A DNA stretch of 64,000 nt, taken from NCBI RefSeq assembly GCF_001305965.1, contig NZ_JXQC01000003.1, positions 310,001 to 374,000 of the forward strand, given 5' to 3'. The notes beneath the pieces are model-generated. The model did no database searches, was not told where the DNA came from, and saw only the letters and a list, made by a program, of their open reading frames with translations. This DNA is from Erythrobacter sp. SG61-1L. Lineage in GTDB: Bacteria > Pseudomonadota > Alphaproteobacteria > Sphingomonadales > Sphingomonadaceae. Shown here piece by piece: positions 23,931 to 33,733 of this stretch (position 1 is the first letter of the stretch; each line of letters begins with the position of its first letter). Position numbers and translations under genes: made by a program.

Positions 23931-24869
23931 ATGGCGTTTGACGATCGAATTCTGGACCAGGCAGCAGCCTGGGCCGCGCGTGCGGCCGACCCTTCCTTCG
24001 AGGATTGGGAAGGCTTCACTGCGTGGCTGGAAGCCGATCCCGCCCATAGCGAAGCCTATGATCTGGTGACTGCCGCCGCAGCCGATGCGGCTGACGCGCT
24101 GCGCGCCGCGCCGGCATTGGCCCCGGCGCATGTTCCGGCCAATGACGACGATGGTTCGCGCCTCACCCGCCGTCGCTGGATCGGCGGGGCATTGGCCGCC
24201 TCCCTCGCGGCGCTTGGTGCATTTGGCCTGTGGCAGTCGCAAGGCGGCACCTATGTGGTGGAAACCGCGCCGGGCGAAACCCGCATGATCGCGCTGGAAG
24301 ACGGAACGTCGGTGCTGCTCGCCGGGGGCAGCCGGATCGAACTCAGCCGCCGTGATGCCCGTTTCGCGGAGCTGGAGGCCGGGCAGGCCCTGTTCACAGT
24401 CCGCCATGACGAGGCGAACCCCTTCCGGGTGGATGTGGGAAGCGATGAATTCGTCGACCTTGGCACCGTCTTCGATGTGAAGGTCAACGGAGCAGTGACG
24501 ACCGTCGCCGTTTCGGAAGGCGCGGTGGCGTTCAATCCGCGCAAGCAGAACGTCCGGATTGATCCAGGCCATGTGCTGACCAGCGATACGGGTTCTGCCC
24601 GTTATACGCTTGGCACGATTGCCACTGCGCAGGTGGGCGAATGGCGCGATGGGCGCCTGACTTTCCAGAATGAGACGCTGGGCACAGTGGCGCAGGATCT
24701 TGGCCGTGCCACGGGCCTTGCGATCTCGGCAGCACCTGGCGCTGCCCAGCGCCGCGTTTCCGGCAGCCTGCTGATCGAACCTGTACGCAATGATCCCGCA
24801 AGCCTTGGCCCGTTGCTGGGCGTTGGCGTCAGCAAGGCGGGCGAAGGGTGGGTGATCGGGGCAAGATAG
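23931..24869 (+). CDS. FecR-family anti-sigma factor
   Basis: The ATG at 23931 is preceded by AGGAGG seven bases upstream; an earlier TTG overlapping the sigma stop is less likely. The 312-residue product has the N-terminal DUF4880-like helix (DWEGFTAWLEADPAHSEAYD), a single transmembrane helix at about residues 83-100 (GGALAASLAALGAFGLW), and a periplasmic FecR beta-domain (GETRMIALEDGTSVLLAGGS, ARFAELEAGQALFTVRHD). It bridges the inner membrane between the receptor STN domain and the sigma factor. Confidence 0.93.
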   Translation: MAFDDRILDQAAAWAARAADPSFEDWEGFTAWLEADPAHSEAYDLVTAAAADAADALRAAPALAPAHVPANDDDGSRLTRRRWIGGALAASLAALGAFGLWQSQGGTYVVETAPGETRMIALEDGTSVLLAGGSRIELSRRDARFAELEAGQALFTVRHDEANPFRVDVGSDEFVDLGTVFDVKVNGAVTTVAVSEGAVAFNPRKQNVRIDPGHVLTSDTGSARYTLGTIATAQVGEWRDGRLTFQNETLGTVAQDLGRATGLAISAAPGAAQRRVSGSLLIEPVRNDPASLGPLLGVGVSKAGEGWVIGAR

Positions 24870-24870
24870 G

Positions 24871-27303
24871 ATGCGGCGCTACGCCCTTCTGGCCCTTGCG
24901 GCCCTGATCGCCACGCCCGCCCATGCGCGGGACGTGGCTGTCAGCGCACCTGCGGGCCGAGGTGGCGATGCGGCGGTGGCGATCGCGCGCCAGACAGGCA
25001 CCAGCATCGTTCTGGCCGATCCCGCGCTGGCCAATCGGCAGGTTCCGGCCATCAAGGGGAAATATTCGCCGTCCGAGGCAGTGAAGAAGCTGGCAAAGGC
25101 ACTGGATGCGAAGGCAATTCCGGCCGGCTCGAGCGGCTGGCGACTGGTGCCTGACGCGAAGCCCCGCCGTAGCGCGGCAAGGCCCGCGGCAGGGCGTAAG
25201 GCCGGGCCGCGAAAAGCAGCCCCGCCGCCTCGTCAAGCCCCGACGCAGGACATCATTGTGATCGGCTCCAAGCGGGATATGGAGCTTTCGCTCTATCCCG
25301 GCGCAGTGGAGATGATCGACGGCAAGGATCTGACCTTTGGCGGCACAGGCGGCACGGAAAAGATCATCGAGCGAGCGCCGACTGTTTCCTCCACCCATCT
25401 CGGCAGCGGGCGCAACAAGCTGTTCATTCGCGGGATCGCCGATTCCAGCTTCACGGGGCCGACACAGGCCACCGTGGGGCAATATTTCGGCGATCTTCGC
25501 CTGAGCTACAATGCGCCGGACCCTGACCTGCGCCTGTCGGACCTTGAACGGGTGGAAATTCTGGAAGGTCCGCAGGGCACGCTTTACGGCGCGGGCGCGC
25601 TGGGCGGCATTTTGCGCATGGTGCCCAAGGCGCCGGAAACCGGAGTGACGAGCGGATCGGGCATGATCGGCGGCAGCGCCACGCAGCATGGCGCGCTGGG
25701 CGGCGATGCCAGTGCTATGATCAATCTGCCGGTGGGCGAACGAGTGGCACTGCGCGTGGCTGTCGATGCCGAAACGCGCGGCGGCTACATCGACAAACCC
25801 CTGCTCGATCGCAAGGATGTGAACCGCACGGATGTGCTGGGCGGGCGCGCTGCCCTGCGCTTCGAAGTGGGGGAGGACTGGACGGTAGACCTGATCGGTA
25901 TCGGCCAGACCACTTCGGGGCGCGACAGCCAATATGCCGACCGCGACGGCCCGCCGCTGACCCGCGCAGCACGCGTGGGCGAAGGCTTCGATGCCGATTA
26001 TGCGCAGGGCCAGATCGTCGTCTCGCGCGAGTTCGGCGAAATTCGCTTCAAAAGCTCCACCGGCATTACCGGGCAGGCGCTTGAAGAACGCTATGATGCA
26101 ACACCTCCCGATGGCGATCCCCGCCTGTTCGTGCAGAAGAACGAGACGGAGATGTTCGCCAATGAAACGCGCATCTGGCAACCGCTAGGCGAGAAGTTCG
26201 GCTGGCTGTTGGGCGCCAGCTTCACCAGCAACGATACGAAGCTGACCCGCACGTTGGGCAATCCGGACCTGTTCGCGGCAACCACCGGTGTGCGCAACGC
26301 GGTGGACGAGTTCACGCTGTATGGGGAAGCGAGCTATCGTCTGGCCGAAAGCCTTGTCGCCACAGCAGGCGGGCGCTTCACCCATTCCTGGCTGAGCGGC
26401 GATGGTGAGGATATTGCCTTTGCCAGCCTGACTGCTGAAAAGGCCGACCTGCTCGCCGCGGTGACAGCCGACCGGAAGGAACAGGCGTTCCTTCCCTCGG
26501 CTTCGTTGGTGGCAACGGTGCTGCCAGAGACATCGCTCTATCTGCGTTATCAGGAAGGCTTTCGTCCGGGCGGGCTGGCTATCGCAGGCGACATCGTCAC
26601 CCGCTTCAAAAACGATCACATCTCCACATTCGAATTCGGCGCCCGGCACGGCAATCCCGGACGCGGGCCGTTCGACCTGGCGGCGAACATCTCCTACACG
26701 CGCTGGACTGACATTCAGGCCGATTACATCGACAGTTCCGGTTTCCCTACCACGGCCAATATCGGCGATGGCCACATCTGGTCGGCCAGCTTGAAGGGCA
26801 GCGTGGCAGTCACGCCGGAACTCCGGGTCGATGCTGGGCTGACCTACAACGACAGCCGGGTGGACGATCCTTCGCGAATGCTGGACATCTCCTTCGGCAC
26901 GGCGGTCGGCTCGCCGGTGTTCGGGCCTCCATTGCAGGATGCCAACACCGGTCGGATCAGCCAGGTGCCGAATATCGCGCGCTTCGCCGGGCGGATCGGG
27001 TTCAATTACGATCGCGAGATTGGCGACGATCTTTATCTCACAGCTCAGGGCTGGGCGAATTATGTCGGCAAGTCCCGGCTGGGCGTCGGGCCTGAATTGG
27101 GCGAGGAACAGGGCGACTATCTCGATAGCGGGCTGACCGTGCGGGTGGGCAACGATGGAATGGGCGTGACGCTTGGCGTCACGAACCTCACCGACGAAGA
27201 AGGCAATCGCTTCGCGCTTGGCACCCCTTTCGCCATCGGGCGCGATCAGATCACACCCCTGCGCCCGCGCACTGTCCGGCTGGGCCTGGACGCTGCCTTT
27301 TAG
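24871..27303 (+). CDS. TonB-dependent receptor with N-terminal STN signalling domain
   Basis: The 810-residue product has a signal peptide (ending PAHAR), an STN domain (about 25-95: AVAIARQTGTSIVLADPALA, SPSEAVKKLAKALD), a proline/Arg linker, a TonB-box-like IIVIGS, a plug domain (ERAPTVSSTHLGSGRNKLFI, LERVEILEGPQGTLYGAGAL) and a beta-barrel ending in F (LGLDAAF). It starts one base after the FecR stop. The STN domain ties it to transmembrane signalling through FecR and the ECF factor. A siderophore is the commonest ligand for this architecture, but the ligand is not shown; no siderophore genes are in the window. Confidence 0.95.
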   Translation: MRRYALLALAALIATPAHARDVAVSAPAGRGGDAAVAIARQTGTSIVLADPALANRQVPAIKGKYSPSEAVKKLAKALDAKAIPAGSSGWRLVPDAKPRRSAARPAAGRKAGPRKAAPPPRQAPTQDIIVIGSKRDMELSLYPGAVEMIDGKDLTFGGTGGTEKIIERAPTVSSTHLGSGRNKLFIRGIADSSFTGPTQATVGQYFGDLRLSYNAPDPDLRLSDLERVEILEGPQGTLYGAGALGGILRMVPKAPETGVTSGSGMIGGSATQHGALGGDASAMINLPVGERVALRVAVDAETRGGYIDKPLLDRKDVNRTDVLGGRAALRFEVGEDWTVDLIGIGQTTSGRDSQYADRDGPPLTRAARVGEGFDADYAQGQIVVSREFGEIRFKSSTGITGQALEERYDATPPDGDPRLFVQKNETEMFANETRIWQPLGEKFGWLLGASFTSNDTKLTRTLGNPDLFAATTGVRNAVDEFTLYGEASYRLAESLVATAGGRFTHSWLSGDGEDIAFASLTAEKADLLAAVTADRKEQAFLPSASLVATVLPETSLYLRYQEGFRPGGLAIAGDIVTRFKNDHISTFEFGARHGNPGRGPFDLAANISYTRWTDIQADYIDSSGFPTTANIGDGHIWSASLKGSVAVTPELRVDAGLTYNDSRVDDPSRMLDISFGTAVGSPVFGPPLQDANTGRISQVPNIARFAGRIGFNYDREIGDDLYLTAQGWANYVGKSRLGVGPELGEEQGDYLDSGLTVRVGNDGMGVTLGVTNLTDEEGNRFALGTPFAIGRDQITPLRPRTVRLGLDAAF

Positions 27304-27411
27304 GCAATAATCGTCCTGCCCTTGGGGGCACTACGTATTTTTTCGTCGCTCACGCCAAGGCTCCGGCCCGGCGCCTCCGTCTGCAGTTCGAAGACAGAGC
27401 TGGAGCAACCG

Positions 27412-30400
27412 ATGTCCCGTAACCTTCTGGTTTCCACTGCCGTTTCAGCAGTGGCTGCCGCCTTCCTCGCAGCCCCTGCAGCGGCGACCACTATCTCGAC
27501 CGCAGTAACCACCCAGGTGCGGACCTCTACGGCAAACAACGGTTCGCCCGATGCCGTTACCATTGCCTCCACCGGCTCGGTCAAGCCGGCGAACGGGACT
27601 GCGGTGGCGATGGATTCCAGTCATGCTGTCACAATTCAGGGGGCGGTGGCGATCTCCAATGCCAATGACGCAGTTGGCATTCGTGCTTCAGCCGACACCA
27701 ATGGGGCCATCGTGAATAGTGGCGCGATCACTGTGGACGAGACATATTCACCTGCCGACAGCGATAATGACGGCGATCTGGACGGGCCTTTTGCCCTAGG
27801 TTCCAACCGCTTCGGTATCCGGACCGATGGCGCGCATACCGGAGCGATCACCAATTCGGCTACCGGCACGATCACGGTGGAAGGCAATGACTCGGCCGGT
27901 ATCTGGCTGGGCGGCCTGCAGACCGGGGCCTTCACTCATGACGGCAAGACTTTGGTGACGGGTGATCGAAGCGTTGGTGTCCATACCGGCGATATCACCG
28001 GCAATGTACGGTTGGCTGGAACCGTTTCCGCCACTGGCAAGGATGCAGTGGGTGCTGAGTTTACCGGAGATATTGTCGGAGCGCTGGTGGTCCAGGGCAC
28101 AATCACCTCCACCGGCTATCGCAAGACGAGCGCGCCGAGCGACGCCTCCAAGCTCGATGCTGACGATCTGCTGCAGGGTGGCCCAGCGCTGATCGTGGCG
28201 GGCAATGTGTCTGGCGGGATCGTGCTTGCGGTGCCTCCGAAGGATGCCAGTCCGACCGACAATGACGAAGACGATGACGGGATTGAGGATGCCAAGGAAG
28301 GTTCTGCCTCGGTAATTTCCTATGGTGCGGCTCCCGCCTTTGTGATCGGTGCGAATGGCAAGGATATTGCCATCGGGCCGGTTGTGGGCGCGGGCAGCGC
28401 CTATGGCGTTCAGATCCAGGGCACCGTTGCGGGCAATGGCGTCTACAATGGCGTGAGCGCCAGCGGCATGGTGATTGGCGGGCAAGGGGGCGCAGTCAGC
28501 GTCGCGAATGGCATGTCCGTTTCGGGCAATATTTCCGCGACTGCCAAGGGAGCCAGCGCCACGGCTTTGCGTTTCGGTGCCGGTGCGTCCGTACCGGTTC
28601 TGCAAGTCTCCGGCACGGTTTCGGCTACGGGCGGCGGGGACGACGCTTCAAAGAGCGTGGCAATCCAGATCGACGCAGGCGCCAATGTCCCTGCAATCTC
28701 GAATAGCGGGACGATCAAGGCCGTTTCCGGGAGCGAGGGCGGCCACGCGACCGCGCTCCTCGACAAATCGGGCAGCCTCGTCCTGATCGAGAATTCCGGC
28801 GTCATTTCCGCGAGCGGTGCGGCTGCAAGTTCACCCCGCAACATCGCCATCGACCTTTCCGCGAACACGACCGGTGCAGTCGTCAAGCAACTCGCGGTCG
28901 GTTCCGGCGTTGCCGCTCCGCAGATTCTGGGTGACGTGCGCTTCGGCAGCAATAGCGATGTATTCAGCGTGGCCGATGGCCTCGTGAAGGGGAATGTCTA
29001 TTTCGGCGAGGGTAACAACAGCTTTGCCCTTTCCGGCGATGCCGTGTTCCAGGGCAAGGCCTTTTTCGGCGGCGGAGCGGATAGCATCACGCTCGGCAAT
29101 ACGGCCGTGTTCGATGGTGTGGCCGATTTTGGCGGGGGTGCCGATACGCTGACCCTTGGCGCGACTTCGCTGTTCAAAGGATCGCTGGTCAATTCGGGGA
29201 ACCTCGCCATTACAATGAACGGCGGTGCGCTTGATGTCGCGACGCCTGCCACGATCGGCTCGCTCAATGTCGGGGCAACAGGTGTGCTTGTGGCCACTCT
29301 CGACAAGACGGCGGGCGAGGGGACGGCCTATAATGTCGCAGGCACGGCCAGCTTCGCCAGCGGATCGCAGCTCTATCTGCGCCTGTCCGATACGACGAAT
29401 GCCGAAGGGCGCTACACCATCCTGCAGGCAGGCACGCTCACCGGCGCGTCGAACATCACGACCAAGTCCGACCTGCTACCCTACATGTTCAAGGGCACGC
29501 TGGCGACGGATGCGGGCGCGAACAAGCTTGCCGTGGACGTAGTGCGCCGCACCACCACGGAACTGGGCCTCAACCGTTCCCAGAGCGCGGCCTACAATGC
29601 AATCTATGCCGCACTGTCGCAGGATGACGAGATCGAAGATGTGTTCCTGGGAACCACCAATGCCGATCAGTTCCGCAATCAGGTGCGGCAGATGTTGCCC
29701 GATCATGCGGGCGGGGCTTTTTCCTCGCTCAGCCTGGGCAGCAGGGCATTTGCCCAGCAGGTCGCCGATCCTTACGGGCCGCTCTATTCGGCCGGCAAGA
29801 TCGACATCATCCTTAGCGCCGCCGCATGGAACGCCAAGAAAGACGAGGGCGATACCGCAGCCTACGATCTGGGTGGCTTCGGCTTTTCCGCCGCTGCCGA
29901 AATCCAGTCGGGCGTCGGCAGTTTCGGCCTGTCGCTGGACTGGCTGTCGAACGATTACGACACCGGCAGTTCGGACAATAATGTCAAATCGAACACCTAT
30001 GAACTGGCGGCCTATTGGCGAGGCCAGTGGGATCGCCTGAATGCCTGGGCGCGTGGTTCCTACGGTCTGGCAAGCTTCAACGGCCAGCGTATCTTCGTGG
30101 GTAAGGCCGGGGAAGAAACGATCCAGCGGACGGCCTCTCGCAATTGGGATGGCGACCTGATTACCTTTAGTGGGGGTGCATCCTTGGAAGGCGGCGGTTC
30201 GCTGTTCTACCGCCCATCCGTGACCTTCGACTATATTCGGCTGAAGGAAGACGGTTATTCCGACACAGGCGGCGGCAAGGGTTTCAACCTTATCGTCGAA
30301 GGGCGCACTTCGGATGAGCTGGCGGTCAACGGCGGGATGACGCTGGGCGTCGATTTCTCGGGCAATAGCCGGTATGACTGGAACTGGTTCCGCGTGGAGG

Positions 30401-30633
30401 CCGAAGGCGGCTGGCGCCAGATCGTCGCCGGTGCGCTGGGTTCCACTACGGCGCATTTCGAAGGCGGCCAGAACTTCACGCTCGATCCCGAACAGACCAC
30501 CAGCGGCTGGTATGCCCGGCTGCGTGCCGTGGGCGGGGATGCCGGTTACACTATGGGCGGCGAACTGAGTGCGGAAGACCGCTTTGGCAATACGGCTCTG
30601 GCGGTGCGAGGGAATCTGCGCATTGGCTTCTGA
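27412..30633 (+). CDS. Autotransporter (type Va) with beta-helical passenger
   Basis: The ATG at 27412 has GGAG upstream and starts a signal peptide ending APAAA|TT; the longer frame from 27322 is not needed. The 1073-residue product has a long beta-helix passenger with GTI/GTVSATG-type repeats (about 30-700), two Asp-rich loops that look like calcium-binding turns (near 27757-27785 and 28256-28290), and a C-terminal barrel of about 270 residues ending in the F signature (NLRIGF). It lies 108 bases after the STN receptor, so it may be part of the same regulon. Role likely adhesion or surface modification; no protease or lipase triad noticed. Confidence 0.9.
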   Translation: MSRNLLVSTAVSAVAAAFLAAPAAATTISTAVTTQVRTSTANNGSPDAVTIASTGSVKPANGTAVAMDSSHAVTIQGAVAISNANDAVGIRASADTNGAIVNSGAITVDETYSPADSDNDGDLDGPFALGSNRFGIRTDGAHTGAITNSATGTITVEGNDSAGIWLGGLQTGAFTHDGKTLVTGDRSVGVHTGDITGNVRLAGTVSATGKDAVGAEFTGDIVGALVVQGTITSTGYRKTSAPSDASKLDADDLLQGGPALIVAGNVSGGIVLAVPPKDASPTDNDEDDDGIEDAKEGSASVISYGAAPAFVIGANGKDIAIGPVVGAGSAYGVQIQGTVAGNGVYNGVSASGMVIGGQGGAVSVANGMSVSGNISATAKGASATALRFGAGASVPVLQVSGTVSATGGGDDASKSVAIQIDAGANVPAISNSGTIKAVSGSEGGHATALLDKSGSLVLIENSGVISASGAAASSPRNIAIDLSANTTGAVVKQLAVGSGVAAPQILGDVRFGSNSDVFSVADGLVKGNVYFGEGNNSFALSGDAVFQGKAFFGGGADSITLGNTAVFDGVADFGGGADTLTLGATSLFKGSLVNSGNLAITMNGGALDVATPATIGSLNVGATGVLVATLDKTAGEGTAYNVAGTASFASGSQLYLRLSDTTNAEGRYTILQAGTLTGASNITTKSDLLPYMFKGTLATDAGANKLAVDVVRRTTTELGLNRSQSAAYNAIYAALSQDDEIEDVFLGTTNADQFRNQVRQMLPDHAGGAFSSLSLGSRAFAQQVADPYGPLYSAGKIDIILSAAAWNAKKDEGDTAAYDLGGFGFSAAAEIQSGVGSFGLSLDWLSNDYDTGSSDNNVKSNTYELAAYWRGQWDRLNAWARGSYGLASFNGQRIFVGKAGEETIQRTASRNWDGDLITFSGGASLEGGGSLFYRPSVTFDYIRLKEDGYSDTGGGKGFNLIVEGRTSDELAVNGGMTLGVDFSGNSRYDWNWFRVEAEGGWRQIVAGALGSTTAHFEGGQNFTLDPEQTTSGWYARLRAVGGDAGYTMGGELSAEDRFGNTALAVRGNLRIGF

Positions 30634-30824
30634 CCTTGTGGGAGCGGGAGGGAGCTGCCCCGCCCCTTCCGTTCCCAACCCCACTGCGTGCGAAGTGCAG
30701 GGCAACGTTGTCTCTCGCTTGCAAGCGTCCTCTCTTCGTGGAATGAACCGGCCCGGAAATGGCGTGGCACAATGCCCGTCTGGTCGAAGCGCGCCAGAAG
30801 GCGGGCCGATGGGGGAGATCGACG

Positions 30825-32405
30825 ATGAAGTCCTGGAAGCTGGGCGGCTGCGCCCTTTTGCTGGCGGGCACTGCCTTCACCATGGGCAATACGGCCCCCG
30901 CCGCCAATGGCGCCGCCGCTGCCGGCATGGCGCCGGCCTGCGCGGCGTTTGCTGCCACCGTGCTTGGTCCGGATGTGAAGATCACCTCGGCCACACACGT
31001 GGATGCTTCCGACAAGGATTTCGTCGATCCGAATGGCTGGACCGTCGCCGGACTTCCCGGCCATTGCCGCGTGGAAGGGGTCGTGAATGAACGCAAGGGT
31101 GCTGGCGGGAAGACCTATGGCATCCGCTTCGCCATGGCTTTGCCGGATGATTGGAGCGGGCGCTTCCTGCTGCAGGGCGGGGGCGGGCTGAACGGCTCCG
31201 TTCTGCCACCGACTGGCCCTGTCGCATCGGATGGACGCCCGGCACTGGCGCGCGGTTTTGCAGTTATATCCAGCGATAGCGGCCATCAGGGCGTAGTGTT
31301 CGATGACAGCTTCATGGCCGATCAGCGCGCCGCGCTGGATTTCGCCGAAAGCTCGGTTCGCACCGTGGCCCTGCTCGGCAAGCAGGTGGCCCAAAGCTAT
31401 TACGGCAAGCCTGCCGATCACAGCTACATGACCGGCTGCTCCACCGGCGGGCGCGAAGGCATGTTGGCCTCGCAGCGTTACCCCGAATTGTTCGACGGCA
31501 TCATAGTGGGCGCGCCTGCCATGCGCACCGGGGATTCCAATCTCGGCGTGGAATATACGCAGGTGCTGTTCAATCAGGCCGCCCCGCTTGGTGCGGATGG
31601 CAAGCCGGACTTCACGCAGATTCTCACCGCAGCGGATCGCTCCACTCTGCTCAACGGCATTCTGGACCAGTGCGATGCGCTGGACGGGTTGAAGGACGGC
31701 ATGATCGAGAATGTCGCCAAATGCGACTTCAAGCCGGCAAAGCTGCAATGTACGGGCGCGAAGAAGGATGGCTGCCTAAGTGCAGGGCAAGTGCGCGCGC
31801 TGGAGCTTGGCCTTGCCGGTCCAAGCGACAAGGCAGGCTTCCCGATCTACACGCGCATGGCCGCCGATACGGGCATCATGTCTACTCCGATGGGTTATCT
31901 GCCCACGGGCGGGCCAGGGCCGTTCGGGCCGCCGAGTACGGCCACCAGCATCGATCTGGACGCCCGCGCTCATGCCATCCGGCAGGATGCGGCCCAGCGG
32001 CTGACCGACACGAATTACTGGACGAACCTCAACACCTATCTCGATCGCGGCGGCAAGATCATGTTCTTCCACGGCGTTTCGGATTTCTGGTTCTCGCCCT
32101 TTGCCACGTGGGACTGGTATCAGCGCGCGCAGGCGACCAATGGGCAGGCGTTTACCGATGCCAGCCGGTTCTACATGGTCCCCGGCATGCTCCACTGTCA
32201 GGGCGGCAATGCCTATGACCAGTTCGACATGCTGGGCAAGCTGGTTGACTGGGTGGAACAGGGCAAGGCCCCGCAGGAAGTGATTGCCCATCGCAAGAGT
32301 CCGGCAGTGGCCAGCAGGCCGCTTTGCCCCTATCCTTCCTATGCGCATTATACCGGCGGAGATCCGGACAAGGCGTCAAGCTTCGCCTGCAAAACGCCCG
32401 ACTGA
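30825..32405 (+). CDS. Tannase/feruloyl esterase family alpha/beta hydrolase
   Basis: From ATG 30825 (GGGGGAG upstream) the 526-residue product has a signal peptide and the tannase-family fold. The nucleophile motif is in MTGCSTGGREGML (CSxGGR), with the family's conserved cysteine next to the serine; acid and histidine fall in the C-terminal part (HGVSDFWF for Asp, MLHCQGG for His with flanking Cys). Members hydrolyse aromatic esters such as tannins, feruloyl esters and MHET. It is exported. It is 38 bases upstream of an MFS transporter and probably co-transcribed. The specific ester is unknown. Confidence 0.93.
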   Translation: MKSWKLGGCALLLAGTAFTMGNTAPAANGAAAAGMAPACAAFAATVLGPDVKITSATHVDASDKDFVDPNGWTVAGLPGHCRVEGVVNERKGAGGKTYGIRFAMALPDDWSGRFLLQGGGGLNGSVLPPTGPVASDGRPALARGFAVISSDSGHQGVVFDDSFMADQRAALDFAESSVRTVALLGKQVAQSYYGKPADHSYMTGCSTGGREGMLASQRYPELFDGIIVGAPAMRTGDSNLGVEYTQVLFNQAAPLGADGKPDFTQILTAADRSTLLNGILDQCDALDGLKDGMIENVAKCDFKPAKLQCTGAKKDGCLSAGQVRALELGLAGPSDKAGFPIYTRMAADTGIMSTPMGYLPTGGPGPFGPPSTATSIDLDARAHAIRQDAAQRLTDTNYWTNLNTYLDRGGKIMFFHGVSDFWFSPFATWDWYQRAQATNGQAFTDASRFYMVPGMLHCQGGNAYDQFDMLGKLVDWVEQGKAPQEVIAHRKSPAVASRPLCPYPSYAHYTGGDPDKASSFACKTPD

Positions 32406-32443
32406 GGCAGAGGCAGGGCCTGAAACGGGGGAGAGGGGGATTG

Positions 32444-33691
32444 ATGGAGACGCGGCGTTCTTCGGGCACATATCAGGTCCTCCTCGTCACTCTGCTGTGC
32501 CTCAATTTCGGCATTCTGTTCTTTGACCGGAATGCCCTCAATTTCCTGATGCCCTTCGTGCAGCCCGAACTGGGGCTGAGCTACACGCAGGTCGGCATGC
32601 TGGGCTCGGCGCTGTCGCTCACCTGGGCGGTCGCGGCGATCTTTGTCGGCTGGCTGTCCGACAAGGCCGGCAAGCGCAAGATCCTGATCGTACTTTCCAC
32701 CTTGCTGTTTTCCGCCTGTTCGGTCGTCTCGGGCTTTGCCTCATCCTTCCTCATGCTGCTGGGCGCACGGCTGGTGATGGGCCTGTCCGAAGGCGGTGTC
32801 ATGCCGATCAGCCACGCGATGGTTGCCGCAGAGGTCACGCCCAAATGGCGGGCACTGGCCATGGGCGTGACGCAGAATGTCGGGTCGAGCCTGCTCGGCT
32901 CAACTGTTGCCCCGCTGGTTCTGGTGCCGGTCGCGCTCGCCTGGGGCTGGCGCGATGCTTTCTTCCTCGCGGCGGTGCCGGGGCTGATTTCGGCGCTGCT
33001 GATCGTGCTCTTCGTGGTGGAACGGCCGGTGCCGAAGGCCGCCCCCCGCAAGGCGGGCGAGCGGGCGCCGGTGGCCGACGTGCTCACCAACCGCAACGTG
33101 ATGGCCTGCACAGTGATGGCGGTGCTGCTGGTTTCCTACCTTGTCGTAACCTGGGCCTTCATGCCGCTGGTGCTGGTGCAATATCGCGGCATTGACGACA
33201 AAACGGCTGCCGGGCTGATGGCGGTGCTGGGTGTCTCATCCTTCCTCGCCAGCTTCATCGTCACCGCCATTTCGGACTTTGTCGGCCGCAAGCCAGTGAT
33301 GGTGGTCAGCAGCTTTGTCGGGGTGATCCTGCCGCTGGGCGCGCTCTATTTCGATGGGCCGGTGGCGATCCTGGGGCTGATCTTCTTCGTCGGCTGGATG
33401 TTCAACGGCATCTTCCCGATGTTCATGGCCACAGTGCCGACCGAATCCGTCGGGCCGCGACAGGTGGCCACGGCCATGGGGCTGGTGATGGGCGTAGGCG
33501 AGATATTGGGCGGTGTCTTCGCGCCGTTCATAGCGGGCTGGCTGTCCGACCTGTACGGCCTTCAGGCGCCGCTCTGGTTCCTGATCGTGCTGGTGATACT
33601 GGGTGGGATCACGGCGTTGTTCCTGCGGGAAACGGCACCCCGCATCGTGGGTGAACGGATCGAGCCGGAAATGGCCGACGATTTTGCCTGA
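32444..33691 (+). CDS. MFS transporter, probably for an aromatic acid or related anion
   Basis: The 415-residue product has about 12 transmembrane helices with MFS signatures: NFGILFFDRNALNFLMPF in TM1, the loop 2-3 motif GWLSDKAGKRK, and SDFVGRKP in the second half. The ATG at 32444 follows a GAGAGGGGGA site. Its pairing with a tannase-family hydrolase and the similarity in layout to anion:cation symporters suggest uptake of the released aromatic acid or alcohol. The substrate cannot be told from sequence. A bidirectional hairpin overlaps the stop. Confidence 0.9.
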   Translation: METRRSSGTYQVLLVTLLCLNFGILFFDRNALNFLMPFVQPELGLSYTQVGMLGSALSLTWAVAAIFVGWLSDKAGKRKILIVLSTLLFSACSVVSGFASSFLMLLGARLVMGLSEGGVMPISHAMVAAEVTPKWRALAMGVTQNVGSSLLGSTVAPLVLVPVALAWGWRDAFFLAAVPGLISALLIVLFVVERPVPKAAPRKAGERAPVADVLTNRNVMACTVMAVLLVSYLVVTWAFMPLVLVQYRGIDDKTAAGLMAVLGVSSFLASFIVTAISDFVGRKPVMVVSSFVGVILPLGALYFDGPVAILGLIFFVGWMFNGIFPMFMATVPTESVGPRQVATAMGLVMGVGEILGGVFAPFIAGWLSDLYGLQAPLWFLIVLVILGGITALFLRETAPRIVGERIEPEMADDFA

Positions 33692-33726
33692 AAGGCGCGG
33701 CGGGACTGGCCCGGCCGCGCCTTTCA
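33691..33726. terminator. Bidirectional hairpin terminator between convergent genes
   Basis: GAAAGGCGCGGC (33691-33702) pairs perfectly with GCCGCGCCTTTC (33715-33726). The stem begins at the last base of the MFS stop and is followed on the plus strand by a T-rich run. It lies eight bases from the stop of the opposing tannase gene, so it probably ends both transcripts. Confidence 0.75.
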
Positions 33727-33733
33727 TTCATTT

